A DNA stretch of 64,000 nucleotides from Mycobacterium sp. 050128 (lineage in GTDB: Bacteria > Actinomycetota > Actinomycetes > Mycobacteriales > Mycobacteriaceae): positions 248,001 through 312,000 of the forward strand of contig NZ_JAZGLW010000004.1 of the NCBI RefSeq assembly GCF_036409155.1, given 5' to 3'. The notes below the pieces were generated by a model. It was not told the DNA's origin and did no database searches. It saw nothing but the letters and a program-made list of their open reading frames with translations. The translations under genes were made by a program, and so were the position numbers. Below are positions 9,026-18,855 of the stretch, piece after piece (the stretch's first letter is position 1; each line of letters begins with the position of its first letter).

Positions 9026-9727
9026 CTATACCTTGCGGATCACCGTGACGACCTTGCCGAGCACGGTCGCGTCATTGCCGGGAATGGGATCGAACGCCGG
9101 GTTGTGTGGCATCAGCCAGACCTGACCGCCCGCGCGCTTGAACGTCTTGACGGTGGCCTCGCCGTCGAGCATGGCGGCGACGATGTCGCCGTTGTCGGCG
9201 ACGTTCTGCTGCCGGATCACCACCCAGTCGCCGTCGCAGATCGCGGCATCGACCATGGAGTCGCCGACCACCTTGAGTAAAAACAGCGTGCCCTCGCCGA
9301 CCAGCTCGCGGGGGAGCGGGAAGACGTCCTCGACGGCTTGCTCGGCCAGGATCGGTCCACCGGCCGCGATGCGCCCGAGCACGGGCACGAAGGTCGGTTC
9401 CGGCAATGCGTCGGACCCGGCGACCTCGGTGGCGGGCGCGGCCGCGACCACATCGTCGGCGCCGCGGACGTCGACCGCCCGGGGGCGGTTCGGGTCCCGG
9501 CGCAGGAATCCCTTGCGTTCGAGGGTGCGCAGTTGATGAGCCACCGAAGAGGTCGACGTCAGGCCGACCGCGTCGCCGATCTCCCTGATGCTCGGCGGGT
9601 AGCCACGGGTGGTCACCGACTCCCGGATGACATTCAAGATGGTGCGTTGCCGCTGGGTAAGCGATGAATCCACGGAATGCAGGCGGCCGCTTGGACCGGT
9701 CGCCGAGGTGTCGTTGCTGTCGCTCAT
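9026..9727 (-). CDS. lexA: SOS repressor LexA
   Basis: LexA, 233 aa, represses DNA-damage genes and self-cleaves when RecA is activated. The N-terminal winged helix contains [16 protein letters not shown]. The scissile Ala-Gly bond lies in GRIAAGGP, and the peptidase dyad is visible as Ser in GDSM and Lys in ATVKTF. I used the ATG at 9727, which gives the usual MxDSNDTS start. Upstream in-frame codons exist, but a TACATT -10 seven nt before this ATG indicates a leaderless transcript. A perfect-half SOS box lies 33-48 bp upstream, so the gene is autoregulated. Divergent from chiZ. Confidence 0.97.
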   Translation of the reverse strand: MSDSNDTSATGPSGRLHSVDSSLTQRQRTILNVIRESVTTRGYPPSIREIGDAVGLTSTSSVAHQLRTLERKGFLRRDPNRPRAVDVRGADDVVAAAPATEVAGSDALPEPTFVPVLGRIAAGGPILAEQAVEDVFPLPRELVGEGTLFLLKVVGDSMVDAAICDGDWVVIRQQNVADNGDIVAAMLDGEATVKTFKRAGGQVWLMPHNPAFDPIPGNDATVLGKVVTVIRKV

Positions 9728-9759
9728 GGCACTGAATGTAGTCTCCCCGCACCGAGGAA

Positions 9760-9775
9760 TCAAACATGTGTTCGA
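9760..9775 (-). promoter_or_regulatory. LexA (SOS) box of lexA
   Basis: On the minus strand the site reads TCGAACACATGTTTGA, matching the mycobacterial SOS box TCGAAC-N4-GTTCGA at 11 of 12 positions. It lies about 20 bp upstream of the lexA -10 (9735-9740), as expected for autorepression. Confidence 0.9.
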
Positions 9776-9895
9776 CTGGCGTGTCATGGCATGCACATGG
9801 TGGCTAAAGGCCCTAGAACGGCTGAATCACACGTGTGTAACTTTTGCGTAGACCGGGTACCTGTGCTGCATGGCAGGAATGGCGACCGGCAGAAG

Positions 9896-9918
9896 TTGTC
9901 GGTGGCGTGGTCTAGCGT
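9896..9918 (+). promoter_or_regulatory. PafBC-dependent (RecA-NDp) promoter of chiZ
   Basis: TTGTCGGTG, 8 nt, then TAGCGT fits the published mycobacterial RecA-independent damage promoter TTGTCRGTG-N8-TANNNT at every fixed position. It points at chiZ, about 100 bp downstream. In M. tuberculosis this gene is known to respond both to LexA and to this second system, and both signals are present here. Confidence 0.88.
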
Positions 9919-9956
9919 TTTGCTCGTGCGACACGCTTCGCTCAAATGTTCGTATT

Positions 9957-9993
9957 TCGAACACACGAGCGATAGTGTCGAACACACGAGCGA
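9957..9993 (+). promoter_or_regulatory. Pair of degenerate SOS boxes before chiZ
   Basis: The 16-mer TCGAACACACGAGCGA occurs twice in direct orientation, at 9957-9972 and 9978-9993, exactly 21 bp apart (two helical turns). Each has a perfect left half (TCGAAC) and a right half matching GTTCGA at four of six positions. They lie between the PafBC promoter and the chiZ ribosome binding site, where LexA could act as a roadblock. Confidence 0.6.
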
Positions 9994-10020
9994 GGATTTA
10001 GACGACCGGAGGAACGCACC

Positions 10021-10533
10021 ATGACGCTCATGCACACAGTCTCACCGCGGATCAGCAACATGCGGCGCCCCACCGATGGGCTGGTCGCACGGCCTCGCTA
10101 TGACGTCGCACGGCCTCGCTACGAGCAGGAGCGCGTGCTGCGGCGCCGGTCCGTGCCGGCCCGGCCGGCCGGAGCGCCGATGCGCTACCGCGGTACCGGT
10201 GTGTCGATGTCGCAAGCACCGCATCGTCGCCGCCCGGTCACGCTGGGGACGACGGTGGGTCTGGCCCTGATGGCCGGAGTCATCACGCTCTGGCTGGGAC
10301 TGGTCGCCAATCTCGGTCAGATCGCCAACGGCGACTCCGGCGCCGCGGCCGCTCCCGTTCCGGACCGGCTGTCGGTCGTGCAGGTCGAGCCGGGCGAATC
10401 CCTTCAGGATGTGGCGCACCGGGTCGCGCCGGAAGCGCCGGCCCGCCAGGTCGCCGACCGCATCCGCGAACTCAACAACCTGAGCTCTCCGGCGCTGGCC
10501 GCCGGCCAGACCCTGATCGCGCCGGTCGGCTGA
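10021..10533 (+). CDS. chiZ: SOS-induced LysM membrane protein ChiZ
   Basis: A 170-aa single-pass membrane protein. The basic, disordered cytoplasmic N-terminus includes the duplication [14 protein letters not shown]; one helix spans ~80-100; the periplasmic C-terminus is a LysM-type peptidoglycan-binding domain ([16 protein letters not shown]...[12 protein letters not shown]). In M. tuberculosis ChiZ (Rv2719c) is a DNA-damage-induced protein that binds the divisome and slows division. Start ATG has GGAGGA 7 nt upstream. Both LexA-like and PafBC signals precede it. Confidence 0.92.
   Translation: MTLMHTVSPRISNMRRPTDGLVARPRYDVARPRYEQERVLRRRSVPARPAGAPMRYRGTGVSMSQAPHRRRPVTLGTTVGLALMAGVITLWLGLVANLGQIANGDSGAAAAPVPDRLSVVQVEPGESLQDVAHRVAPEAPARQVADRIRELNNLSSPALAAGQTLIAPVG
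10084..10125 (+). repeat. 2 x 21-bp tandem repeat in chiZ
   Basis: Two adjacent 21-bp units (10084-10104 and 10105-10125) differ at only two bases and encode the [14 protein letters not shown] duplication in the disordered N-terminus of ChiZ. Copy number at such sites can vary between strains. Confidence 0.8.
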
Positions 10534-10690
10534 CCGCAGCCGCGTATCGCGAAAGCCGCTCTACGCCAAGGCTCCTCGGTTCTCCCGTCGGTGACGGCGC
10601 ACGCGTCGTGGCAACGTTGGCCCGCCCGGGGGAGGGCACGGGTACGCTCGGAGTGTTCTTCCGAGACGCCGGCCCAGCGAAGGAGCGGTC

Positions 10691-11155
10691 ATGCATTGCC
10701 CGTTCTGCCGCCATCCCGACTCCCGGGTGATCGACTCCCGGGAAACCGATGAAGGCCAAGCCATTCGGCGCCGCCGATCCTGCCCGGAGTGCGGGCGACG
10801 ATTCACCACCGTAGAGACTGCGGTCTTGGCCGTCGTGAAACGCAGCGGTGTCACCGAGCCGTTCAGCCGCGAAAAGGTCATCAAAGGCGTCCGCCGCGCC
10901 TGCCAGGGCCGCCAGGTGGACGAGGACGCGCTGAATCTGCTGGCCCAGCAGGTCGAAGACACCGTGCGTGCCGCCGGCTCGCCGGAGATTCCCAGTCACG
11001 AAGTCGGCCTGGCGATCCTCGGCCCATTGCGTGACCTGGACGAGGTGGCCTATCTGCGCTTCGCCTCGGTATACCGGTCCTTTTCGTCGGCCGACGATTT
11101 CGAGCGCGAGATCGCCGCGCTTCGCAAGCACCGCAAAGTATCGACACCGAGCTGA
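10691..11155 (+). CDS. nrdR: Transcriptional repressor NrdR
   Basis: Repressor of ribonucleotide reductase genes, 154 aa. The N-terminal zinc ribbon has C3/C6 and C31/C34, and an ATP-cone domain follows ([22 protein letters not shown]) that senses ATP/dATP. Length and motifs match the family fully. AGGAG lies 5 nt before the ATG. The next gene begins 5 bp after the stop, so the two probably form an operon. Confidence 0.97.
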   Translation: MHCPFCRHPDSRVIDSRETDEGQAIRRRRSCPECGRRFTTVETAVLAVVKRSGVTEPFSREKVIKGVRRACQGRQVDEDALNLLAQQVEDTVRAAGSPEIPSHEVGLAILGPLRDLDEVAYLRFASVYRSFSSADDFEREIAALRKHRKVSTPS

Positions 11156-11160
11156 CCCCG

Positions 11161-11646
11161 ATGTCTCCGGACGTGCATCCCGATCTCGAGGCGCTCGCGC
11201 CGCTGCTCGGCACCTGGGCCGGCCGCGGTTCGGGCGAATACCCGACGATCCAGCCCTTCGAGTATCTCGAAGAAATCGTGTTTTCCCATGTGGGCAAACC
11301 GTTTCTGGCCTACGCGCAAAAGACCAAAGGTGCCGCCGACGGCAAGCCGATGCATGCCGAGACCGGCTACCTTCGGGTGCCGCAGCCCGGTCACGTCGAG
11401 ATGGTGCTGGCCCACCCCAGCGGCGTGACCGAAATCGAGGTCGGGACCTACCGGGTGATCGGCGGCGTCATCGAAATCGAGTTGGCCACCACGTCGGTCG
11501 GATTGACCCCGACCGCCAAAGAGGTTTCCGCGCTTGGTCGGACCTTGCGGATCGACGGCGACCAGCTGTCCTACTCGGTGCGGATGGGTGCGGTCGGGCA
11601 ACCCCTGCAGCATCATCTGTCCGCGCAGCTGCAGCGCAAGCCCTGA
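11161..11646 (+). CDS. Nitrobindin-like haem-binding beta-barrel protein (Rv2717c-like)
   Basis: A 161-aa protein of the THAP4/nitrobindin family, a small beta-barrel that binds haem through a C-terminal His. The family signature is visible near the N-terminus (LLGTWAGRGSGEYP, ~15-28) and the likely haem ligand lies in QPLQHHLSAQ at the C-terminus. Nitrobindins isomerise peroxynitrite; a role in nitrosative stress is likely but not shown by sequence. Five bp downstream of nrdR, so co-transcribed. Confidence 0.9.
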   Translation: MSPDVHPDLEALAPLLGTWAGRGSGEYPTIQPFEYLEEIVFSHVGKPFLAYAQKTKGAADGKPMHAETGYLRVPQPGHVEMVLAHPSGVTEIEVGTYRVIGGVIEIELATTSVGLTPTAKEVSALGRTLRIDGDQLSYSVRMGAVGQPLQHHLSAQLQRKP

Positions 11647-11649
11647 ATC

Positions 11650-12336
11650 TCAGTCGAGTTGTGTCATACCATCGTTGACGACGCGGCCGGCGACGCGAGC
11701 CCAGCCCCCGGGGCTCCACCCGGTTTCCAGCATCGATCCCTGGCCCTGGACGATGCTCAGGTCGCGGCGGAGATGGTCGGTGATCCGCATGGCCGCCGAG
11801 CCGGTCGCTTCGTCTTCTGGCACACCGAGATTCGCGACGAACATCCGGGAACGCAGTGCCCCGGCGCACTGATCGATCCAGGCCCACAGGTAATGGGCGG
11901 TGTCGTCGGGAAACTCGCTGGGGTCGGCCGCGAGAACCTGGTCAACGGACTCGAATTCGTGAAAGAGCAACTCCGGGCCCCATTCCGGGCGGGCCCGCAC
12001 ACCCACCAGGTCGCCCTCGTAGTGCACCTGCACGATGCCGGCCGGCACCGCAAGCGCGTTGATCGGCATACCGCTCGCGCGCAGCCACCACGACGCGCCG
12101 ACGGTCGGGTGCCCGGCGAACGGAATCTCGGTGCGTGGCGTGTAGATCGTGGCATGCGCGGTGGTTGCTCCGGCAGCCGGTAGATCGATGAATACCGTTT
12201 CGCTGTAACCCAATTGGGTGGCCAGCTGCTGGCGATCGGCGGGTGGGACCTGACTGGCGTCGACGACGCCCAACGGATTGCCGAAGTTGCCGTCGCGGTC
12301 GGTGAAGACGCGCAACACCGTCACGTCGATGCCCAT
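11650..12336 (-). CDS. PhzF-family isomerase/epimerase (Rv2716-like)
   Basis: A 228-aa PhzF-like protein. Family hallmarks are FGNPLGVV near the N-terminus, GYSETVFI with the catalytic Glu, and PFAGHPTVG. The fold resembles diaminopimelate epimerase; the natural substrate is unknown, and phenazine synthesis should not be assumed. TACAGT six nt before the ATG (12343-12348, minus strand) suggests a leaderless mRNA. It faces the nitrobindin gene with only 3 bp between the stops. Confidence 0.9.
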   Translation of the reverse strand: MGIDVTVLRVFTDRDGNFGNPLGVVDASQVPPADRQQLATQLGYSETVFIDLPAAGATTAHATIYTPRTEIPFAGHPTVGASWWLRASGMPINALAVPAGIVQVHYEGDLVGVRARPEWGPELLFHEFESVDQVLAADPSEFPDDTAHYLWAWIDQCAGALRSRMFVANLGVPEDEATGSAAMRITDHLRRDLSIVQGQGSMLETGWSPGGWARVAGRVVNDGMTQLD

Positions 12337-12370
12337 GGCCCGACTGTACGGGCCGGGTCAAACGAATTGT

Positions 12371-13402
12371 CTAAGTCGCGCTGCGCTCGTCGGAACCCAT
12401 CGCGTTGAGCACAGCGACGCGAGTGTCGGCCGGGCCGGTGACGGTGCGTTCGCCGCTGCCGGTGCGCAGCAGCTGGCGTAGCGCGGCTTGGTCGTATTCG
12501 GCGGGCGCGGTGGTGTCGATGAAGCGCTGGACGACGTCGATGAAACGGGCCGGGTCTTCGTGGAACGGAAAGTGGCCGGAGCCCTGGAAGATCTCCAGGC
12601 GCGAGCCGGGCATCGCGGCGTGTGCCATCCAGGCATGGCGGACGGGGACCACCACATCCTTGGTGCCCCAGACGATCTGCACGGGGATGGCCTCGGTCAA
12701 ATAACATCGGTCCAGGAACGTGACGATCTGCCCCCGCCAGTCCACCACGGCCCGCAGTGTCCGGCTGAAGGCCGATGAGGCCGTCGGCTCCGGCAAGTCG
12801 TCCAGAATGCGTAACACGTTCGGGAGATCGCGGCCCAAGCCGGTCGATCCGATCGCCAGGCCCGCGAGCCGCCCCGCCACCTGGACGGCCGGTAATACCA
12901 GGGGCAGCCGCAGCAGCGCCAGTGCCTCCGTCCCGATCGGCAGCGAGGCCAACCGGAAGGCGACGTTGACGTCCTTGGTGACACCACCCGCTGCGACCAG
13001 GATGAGCCGCTCGACCAAATGTGGGAACTGGTAAGCGAATTGCATCGCCACCCCGCCACCGAGGGAGTGACCGACGATCGTCACGCGTTCGATGTCGAGC
13101 ACGGACAGCAAGTCGCGCATGCCGTTGGCGTAGCCGGCCACCGAGTAGTCCGCGCGGGGTTTGTCGGACTGGCCGTGCCCCAGCAGGTCGGGGGCGATCA
13201 CCGTGAAGCGCTGAGCGAGCTTGGCCTGCACCGTATTCCACGTCGTGGAGTTGTCACCGATGCCGTGAATCAACAGAATCGCCGGACCGGAGCCGGCGAT
13301 GCGGAACGCTCGTTTGTACCCGTGGATGGTGCGGTATTCGAGCCTGGGGGTGGTCACTTCACGCACCGGGCGAAGGTTGCTCTTACGCTTCCGCTCAGTC
13401 AT
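12371..13402 (-). CDS. Alpha/beta-fold hydrolase (Rv2715-like)
   Basis: A 343-aa alpha/beta hydrolase. The oxyanion motif HGIGDN, nucleophile elbow GHSLGGG, acid in WGTKDVVVPV and histidine in GSGHFPFHED give a complete catalytic triad. A basic N-terminal tail (TERKRKSNLRP) and no signal peptide suggest a cytosolic or membrane-surface location. The substrate is unknown. AAGGGTGG precedes the ATG. Same strand as, and 34 bp downstream of, the PAC2 gene. Confidence 0.9.
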   Translation of the reverse strand: MTERKRKSNLRPVREVTTPRLEYRTIHGYKRAFRIAGSGPAILLIHGIGDNSTTWNTVQAKLAQRFTVIAPDLLGHGQSDKPRADYSVAGYANGMRDLLSVLDIERVTIVGHSLGGGVAMQFAYQFPHLVERLILVAAGGVTKDVNVAFRLASLPIGTEALALLRLPLVLPAVQVAGRLAGLAIGSTGLGRDLPNVLRILDDLPEPTASSAFSRTLRAVVDWRGQIVTFLDRCYLTEAIPVQIVWGTKDVVVPVRHAWMAHAAMPGSRLEIFQGSGHFPFHEDPARFIDVVQRFIDTTAPAEYDQAALRQLLRTGSGERTVTGPADTRVAVLNAMGSDERSAT

Positions 13403-13436
13403 CTCGCCACCCTTGTTGTCGCGTCCCGTCGGGTGA

Positions 13437-14411
13437 TTACGCGGGGCCGTCGTCGTCGCGCTTCTTCTCCGCTTCCTGGGCTAGGAATCGCTCGAACTCG
13501 GCACCAAGTTCGTCGCCGCTAGGAAGGTCCTCATCGCGCGTTAGTAACGACCTGTTTTCCTGAGCGTCGATGAAGGCATCGTACTGGCGCTCGAGTGCGG
13601 CCACCACTTGAGCGACCTCGGCGCTCGCCTCGACCTGCTCGTCGATCTTGCCCCGGATCTCGGCGGCTGCCTCGGTCAGTGCCGACAGCGGGAGGTCGAG
13701 CGACCCGGTCTTGGCGACCTGCTCGAGCAGCGCTTGGGCGGCGGCGGGGTAGTCGGTCTGCGTCAGGTAGTGCGGAACGTGAACCGTGAAACCGACCACC
13801 TCATGCCCGTGCTGTGCCAGCCGGTATTCCAGCAGGTTCGATGCACTGCCCGGGACCTGGATCTCGGAGATCCACGGCTGGAAATCGGTGATCAAGTCGC
13901 GATTGTTGGAGTGCGCGGTCAGCGTGATGGGCCGGGTGTGCGGGACCGCCATGGGGACGGTGCCCAGGCCGATGGTCTGCCGTACACCCAGCCGTTCGGA
14001 CAGCAGACGCACCGCGGTGATGAACCGCTCCCATTTGAGATCCGGTTCCATCCCGGCGAGCAGCAGAAACGGCGTCCCGACGCTGTCGCGCAGTGCGTAC
14101 AGGCTCAGCTCCGGGTCGTCGTAGTTGGTGAAATGGTCTGTCTTGAAGGTCATCAGCGGCCGGCGCGAGCGGTAGTCCAGCAGTTCGTCGATCGCGAAGG
14201 ACGCGACCAGCTCGGTGTCCAGGGCCTCCTTCAGGTGGGTAGCGGCCAGCCGGATCGCGTGGCCGGCGTCCGAGAATCCCTCCAAAGCGTGCACCAGCAC
14301 GGGGCCGCGACCGTCCGATGTCACCAACTGAGGCGCCGGGAACTCCAGCTCATACATGCCGGGTTGCCCTGGCTGGTAGTAGAGATCGTCGTCGTTCTGC
14401 TCGTTAGACAT
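13437..14411 (-). CDS. PAC2-family protein (Rv2714-like)
   Basis: A 324-aa protein of the PAC2 (proteasome assembly chaperone 2-like) family, seen in the N-terminal block GRGPVLVHALEGFSDAG and the GMEPD motif. The C-terminus is acidic and helical. In actinobacteria its role is unknown; a link to protein assembly is only family inference. A strong GGAGGAGG precedes the ATG. Probably heads a transcript with the hydrolase gene. Confidence 0.88.
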   Translation of the reverse strand: MSNEQNDDDLYYQPGQPGMYELEFPAPQLVTSDGRGPVLVHALEGFSDAGHAIRLAATHLKEALDTELVASFAIDELLDYRSRRPLMTFKTDHFTNYDDPELSLYALRDSVGTPFLLLAGMEPDLKWERFITAVRLLSERLGVRQTIGLGTVPMAVPHTRPITLTAHSNNRDLITDFQPWISEIQVPGSASNLLEYRLAQHGHEVVGFTVHVPHYLTQTDYPAAAQALLEQVAKTGSLDLPLSALTEAAAEIRGKIDEQVEASAEVAQVVAALERQYDAFIDAQENRSLLTRDEDLPSGDELGAEFERFLAQEAEKKRDDDGPA

Positions 14412-14618
14412 CGTTGCCTCCTCCCGGGGGTTTCTCCAGGGTGCCTTAACTAGTGTCTCCCGAATCGACGGGCACCATTACTCGAAAACGGGATGACGCT
14501 TGAACGTAATCCGGATGGAACAATTCCGCCCGGATCGAAGTCGTCCAGCAAATCTACAACCGCGGCGCCGAGCGTGGAATTCCGCTTCCGCTCCTCTGGT
14601 CGGGCATTATGGGACTCG

Positions 14619-15440
14619 ATGCGCGTCCGGATGTTGCTGCTATGCCCACTGGTCGGCCTGGCGACGTTGTTGGCGTCGTGCGGGCGCCCGGTGCTGCATG
14701 TGTCGCTGCCCACTACCACTCAGGCACCGAAAACGAGTAAGACGGTCCAGCGTCTCAGCCAGCCCGAGCCGGGTGCGGTTGCCGCCCCGGTGGATCCGGA
14801 CCGGCGAGTGGGAGCAATCTTCTTGGACGGCAGCACTCAGCACGTGTGCACGGGCTCGGTGCTGCATTCCGCGGCCGGCAACCTGGTGCTGACCGCCGCG
14901 CACTGCCTGGCCGGAGCTGCCCAGATCACCTTCGTGCCCGGTTTGTCCGGGGATGGGGTGCCACCTGATCTCTGGACGGCCGACAACGTCTACCTGGATC
15001 CACGTTGGGTTGCCAGCAAAGACCCCCACGCCGACTACGCGATTGCGCGGGTCAACAGCGACCATGGTGGTTCGGTGGAGGCGCGGGCCGGCTTGGCGCT
15101 GACCCTGGGCACCGCCCCGCCGCCCAGCAGCCGCGTGACCGTGGTGGGCTATCCATCCGGCGTGGGCGGCTCGCCGATCGCCTGTCAGGGCAGCACGGCG
15201 CTCACCGACGGCGGATATCCCTCATTGGTATGCCAGGGACTCGTCGGCGGCACCAGCGGCGCACCCTGGGTCAGCGGCACGACCGTTGTCGGGCTGATCG
15301 GTGGACTCGAACGCGGGGGATGCGCCGAGAACGTGTCCTACTCCGCGCCGTTCGACGACCACATCGCCCAGCTTCTGACCCGCGCGGAAGCCGGCGGCCC
15401 GGGCGATCCGATACCGGTCGACTTGGACGACACCTGCTAG
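14619..15440 (+). CDS. Trypsin-like serine protease, putative lipoprotein
   Basis: A 273-aa secreted chymotrypsin-fold protease. The signal peptide ends in a lipobox (LLAS-C21), so it is likely a lipoprotein. The triad is intact: H95 in TAAHC, D139 in DYAIARV and S213 in GGTSGAPW, with C77 and C96 placed for the usual disulfide. The start is chosen so that the signal peptide is N-terminal; the frame stays open to a GTG-type start near 14493 and an internal ATG at 14631 is possible. I do not recall a protease between sthA and the PAC2 gene in M. tuberculosis. Its stop abuts the sthA stop. Confidence 0.82.
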   Translation: MRVRMLLLCPLVGLATLLASCGRPVLHVSLPTTTQAPKTSKTVQRLSQPEPGAVAAPVDPDRRVGAIFLDGSTQHVCTGSVLHSAAGNLVLTAAHCLAGAAQITFVPGLSGDGVPPDLWTADNVYLDPRWVASKDPHADYAIARVNSDHGGSVEARAGLALTLGTAPPPSSRVTVVGYPSGVGGSPIACQGSTALTDGGYPSLVCQGLVGGTSGAPWVSGTTVVGLIGGLERGGCAENVSYSAPFDDHIAQLLTRAEAGGPGDPIPVDLDDTC

Positions 15441-16847
15441 TCAGCGGCGGAACTGGTTGAGCGCGCGCACCTTGTTCATCACGTCCAGCGCCGCCACCTT
15501 GTACGCCTCGGAGAACGTCGGGTAGTTGAACACCGCGTCGACCAGGTATTCGACGGTGCCCCCGCACCCCATCACGGCCTGACCGATGTGCACCATCTCG
15601 GTCGCGCTGGTGCCGAAGATGTGCACCCCGAGCAGCTTGAGGTCATCGGTGGACACCAGGAGCTTGAGCATGCCGTAGGAGTCGCCGGCGATCTGGCCGC
15701 GGGCCAGCTCGCGGTAGCGGGCCATGCCCACCTCGTAGGGGATCGAGTTCTTGGTCAGTTCCACCTCGGTGGCGCCGACGTAGGAGACCTCGGGAATGGA
15801 GTAGATCCCGATCGGCTGCAGGTCGGTGATGCCATCGCAGGCTTCCCCGAACGCGTGGTAGGCGGCCAGCCGGCCTTGTTCCATCGAGGTGGCGGCCAGG
15901 GCCGGGAAGCCGATCACGTCGCCGACGGCGTAGATGTGGGGCACCTTGGTCGCGAAGTTATCGTCGACGAAGATCCGGCCGCGGTTGTCGGCTTCGAGCT
16001 CCGCGTTGTGCAGATCGAGGTGATCGGTCTGCCCTTGGCGCCCGGCGGAATACATTACCGTCTCGGCGGGAATCTGCTTGCCACTGGCCAGGGTGGTGAC
16101 GGTGCCGGCCGAGCCGACGTCGACCGCGGTCACTTCCTCACCGAACCGGAACGTCACCGCCAGGTCGCGCAGGTGGAACTTCAGCGCCTCGATGACCTCG
16201 GGATCGCAGAAGTCCAACATGTCGCCGCGTTTTTCGACGACCGTGACCTTGGTGCCCAGCGCGGCGAACATCGACGCGTATTCGATGCCGATCACACCGG
16301 CGCCGACCACCACCATCGAGGTGGGCAGCGTCTTGAGATCGAGGATGCCGTCGGAGTCGAGTACCCGGTCTTCGTCGAACTCGATGCCGGACGGCCGCGC
16401 CGGCCTGGTGCCGGTGGCGATCACGATGTATTTGCCACTGATGGTTAGCTTTTCGCGCCGGGACGGGTCTTCGATTTCGATGGTGTGCGGGTCGATGAAG
16501 CGGCCGTGCCCGATCAGCAGGTCGATCCTGTTGCGCATCAGCTGGTTACGTACGACGTCGACTTCCTTGCCGATCACGTGCTGGGTGCGGGCCAGCAGGT
16601 CGGCAGGGGTGATCTTCTCCTTGACGCGGTAGCTCGCGCCGTAGAGCTCGCGCTGGCTCATGCCGGTGAGGTAGAGCACCGCTTCGCGCAACGTCTTTGA
16701 CGGGATCGTGCCGGTCTGCACGCACACACCGCCCAGCATCTGGCCGCGTTCGATGATCGCCACCGATTTGCCGAGCTTGGCCGAGGCGATGGCGGCCTTC
16801 TGGCCGCCCGGCCCCGAGCCGATCACGACCATGTCGTATTCCTGCAT
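15441..16847 (-). CDS. sthA: Soluble pyridine nucleotide transhydrogenase
   Basis: FAD-dependent transhydrogenase that moves reducing equivalents between NADPH and NAD+, 468 aa. The N-terminal dinucleotide fold is [10 protein letters not shown] and the second is [11 protein letters not shown]. In the disulfide-reductase motif C42 is followed by Thr at 47 rather than Cys, which is typical of SthA and separates it from lipoamide dehydrogenase. The ATG at 16847 matches the orthologue; an ATG 9 nt upstream (16856) follows TATCGT by 7 nt and could be a leaderless start. Confidence 0.95.
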   Translation of the reverse strand: MQEYDMVVIGSGPGGQKAAIASAKLGKSVAIIERGQMLGGVCVQTGTIPSKTLREAVLYLTGMSQRELYGASYRVKEKITPADLLARTQHVIGKEVDVVRNQLMRNRIDLLIGHGRFIDPHTIEIEDPSRREKLTISGKYIVIATGTRPARPSGIEFDEDRVLDSDGILDLKTLPTSMVVVGAGVIGIEYASMFAALGTKVTVVEKRGDMLDFCDPEVIEALKFHLRDLAVTFRFGEEVTAVDVGSAGTVTTLASGKQIPAETVMYSAGRQGQTDHLDLHNAELEADNRGRIFVDDNFATKVPHIYAVGDVIGFPALAATSMEQGRLAAYHAFGEACDGITDLQPIGIYSIPEVSYVGATEVELTKNSIPYEVGMARYRELARGQIAGDSYGMLKLLVSTDDLKLLGVHIFGTSATEMVHIGQAVMGCGGTVEYLVDAVFNYPTFSEAYKVAALDVMNKVRALNQFRR

Positions 16848-16961
16848 CGATCCCATGAGATAGACGATAGAGCCCACAGTCGAGACTTTCTCCACAGACG
16901 GATGGCGCAATTGCGTTGCGCGAACGCGGTCTGACGGTGGCGGCCAGCAGCGTTGGGCCTC

Positions 16962-18020
16962 ATGACACCGCATACACCCGATTTTGAACTGAACCGCCCC
17001 GGCGCACTGATTGCGGCGCTACCGGCCGTTCTCGGCTTCGTTCCGGAGAATTCATTGGTCTTGGTGTCGTTGGACCGCGGCGAGCTCGGCGCCGTGCTGC
17101 GCGTCGACCTCTCCGACGAACTCGTCGGCGGGATCGGGCACCTGGCCGAGGTTACCGCCGCCGCGGCGCCCGAGGCGGCGATCGCGGTGATCGTCAACGA
17201 CGAGGGCGCCCACTGCCCGCAGTGCAACGAAGAATACCGGCAGCTCTGCGCGATGCTCGCAGAAGTGTTGTCGGAGCACAACATTGAGCTGTTGGCGGCG
17301 CACGTGGTGGATCGGGTGGCCCGTGGCGGGCGCTGGCATTGCGTGGACGGCTGCGGCGCGAGCGGCACGGTCGACGATCCATCCGCGTCGCCCCTGGCCG
17401 CCGCCGCGGTGCTGGAGGGTCGGCGGCTGTATTCGCGTCGCGCCGACCTGCTGGCGGTGCTGGCTGTCGAGGATCCGGCCCGCAGCGCCGCACTGGCCGG
17501 CCCGCTCGGCGAGCAGGCGGCCACCCGCGCGGCGGAGCATCGCGCGGATCCCGCGGGCTGTTGCCGTCGCGACGTGGAACGCGCGATCGCCGCGGCCGGT
17601 CGCGTGGTGGGCGGGCGATCGCTGTCGGACGACGAGCTGGCCGCGCTGGGCTGCGCGCTGCACGACGCGCAGGTGCGCGACACGTTGTACGCCCTCGCGG
17701 TGGGCGCGAAGGCCGGGGAAGCCGAGACGTTGTGGGCGTCGCTGGCACGCACCCTGCCCGCGCCGTGGCGGGTCGAAGCGCTGGTGTTGCTCGCGTTCAG
17801 CGCCTACGTCCGCGGGGATGGCCCGCTGGCCGGGGTGTCGCTGGAGGCCGCGCTGCGCTGCGATCCGGACCATCGGATGGCGGGCATGCTCGATACGGCG
17901 TTGCAGTCGGGTCTGCGGCCGGAACAGATCCGCGAACTCGCGGCGACCGGCTACCGGCTGGCCAAGCGGCTCGGGGTGCGGCTACCGCCGCGGCGGGCAT
18001 CCGGCCGCTGCGCGGGGTAG
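16962..18020 (+). CDS. DUF4192 family protein
   Basis: A 352-aa actinobacterial protein of unknown function (Rv2712c-like). The DUF4192 signature near the N-terminus, [20 protein letters not shown], is clear. Two CxxC-like pairs (HCPQC and nearby Cys) and an Ala/Arg-rich helical C-terminus are visible. No membrane segment. Divergent from sthA across ~110 bp. ATG chosen over the TTG three codons upstream. Confidence 0.88.
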   Translation: MTPHTPDFELNRPGALIAALPAVLGFVPENSLVLVSLDRGELGAVLRVDLSDELVGGIGHLAEVTAAAAPEAAIAVIVNDEGAHCPQCNEEYRQLCAMLAEVLSEHNIELLAAHVVDRVARGGRWHCVDGCGASGTVDDPSASPLAAAAVLEGRRLYSRRADLLAVLAVEDPARSAALAGPLGEQAATRAAEHRADPAGCCRRDVERAIAAAGRVVGGRSLSDDELAALGCALHDAQVRDTLYALAVGAKAGEAETLWASLARTLPAPWRVEALVLLAFSAYVRGDGPLAGVSLEAALRCDPDHRMAGMLDTALQSGLRPEQIRELAATGYRLAKRLGVRLPPRRASGRCAG

Positions 18021-18027
18021 CGGCGAG

Positions 18028-18717
18028 TCAGACCTTTTCGACCTTGACGGCGTGCGCCATCTCGTGCGGCAGGGTGACGTTCTCATGTCCGGGTATCAGG
18101 ATGGTGACCCCGACGGGGCCGGTTTCGACGGTGACGCGCGCATTCGGCACGACACCGGCGTCCTTGAGCCGTGCGATCAGATCGATGTCGCCCTGAACAT
18201 GCTCGGTGAGCTGGCGGACGACGACCGCGACCGGCGATCCCGCCGGCAATTCGGTCAGGCGGACCAGATTGAGGCCGTCGGCGCCGGAATCGGGGCCCAC
18301 GCCGAGGTCCAGCAAACCGGGAATCGGGTTGCCGAACGGGGAGGTGGTGGGATTGTTGAGCACTTTGACCAGCCGGCGCTCCACGTCCTCGCTCATCACG
18401 TGCTCCCACCGGCACGCCTCGGCGTGCACTTCTTCCCATGGGAGCCCGATGACGTCGACGAGCAGCCGCTCGGCGAGCCGGTGCTTGCGCATCACGGCGA
18501 CGGCCAGGGCCCGGCCCTTGTCGGTGAGTTCCAGGTGCCGATCACCGGCCACGTGGAGGAGTCCGTCGCGCTCCATCCGGGAGACGGTCTGGCTGACGGT
18601 CGGACCGCTCTGGTCGAGCCGTTCGGCGATCCTGGCGCGCAGCGGCGTTACGCCCTCTTCCTCGAGGTCGTAGATGGTCCGCAGGTACATCTCGGTGGTA
18701 TCGACCAGGTCGTTCAT
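18028..18717 (-). CDS. ideR: Iron-dependent repressor IdeR
   Basis: DtxR-family repressor of iron uptake and activator of storage genes, 229 aa. The N-terminal HTH is followed by all known metal ligands: M10, C102, E105, H106 for one site and H79, E83, H98 for the other. The C-terminal SH3-like domain is present. GGAGGG lies 6 nt before the ATG and TAGACT (18740-18745, minus strand) is a plausible -10. Lies downstream of sigB but separated from it by a strong terminator, so it is probably transcribed on its own. Confidence 0.97.
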   Translation of the reverse strand: MNDLVDTTEMYLRTIYDLEEEGVTPLRARIAERLDQSGPTVSQTVSRMERDGLLHVAGDRHLELTDKGRALAVAVMRKHRLAERLLVDVIGLPWEEVHAEACRWEHVMSEDVERRLVKVLNNPTTSPFGNPIPGLLDLGVGPDSGADGLNLVRLTELPAGSPVAVVVRQLTEHVQGDIDLIARLKDAGVVPNARVTVETGPVGVTILIPGHENVTLPHEMAHAVKVEKV

Positions 18718-18791
18718 TCAGCACCCTCCATTGACGCCGAGTCTACTTGCCCAGCTGCCGAAATGGGCTCAACGCTTCCCCTCGGCAAGCA

Positions 18792-18825
18792 AGTATGCCC
18801 GCCGCAATTTCGCGGCGGGCATACT
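18792..18825 (-). terminator. Terminator between sigB and ideR
   Basis: Perfect 14-bp arms (AGTATGCCCGCCGC and its complement) around a 6-nt loop, just past the sigB stop. No U-tract follows, as is common in mycobacteria. It would insulate ideR from sigB transcription. Confidence 0.82.
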
Positions 18826-18855
18826 GTCGGCGCTACCTGGCTTGAGTGCGGCGCC

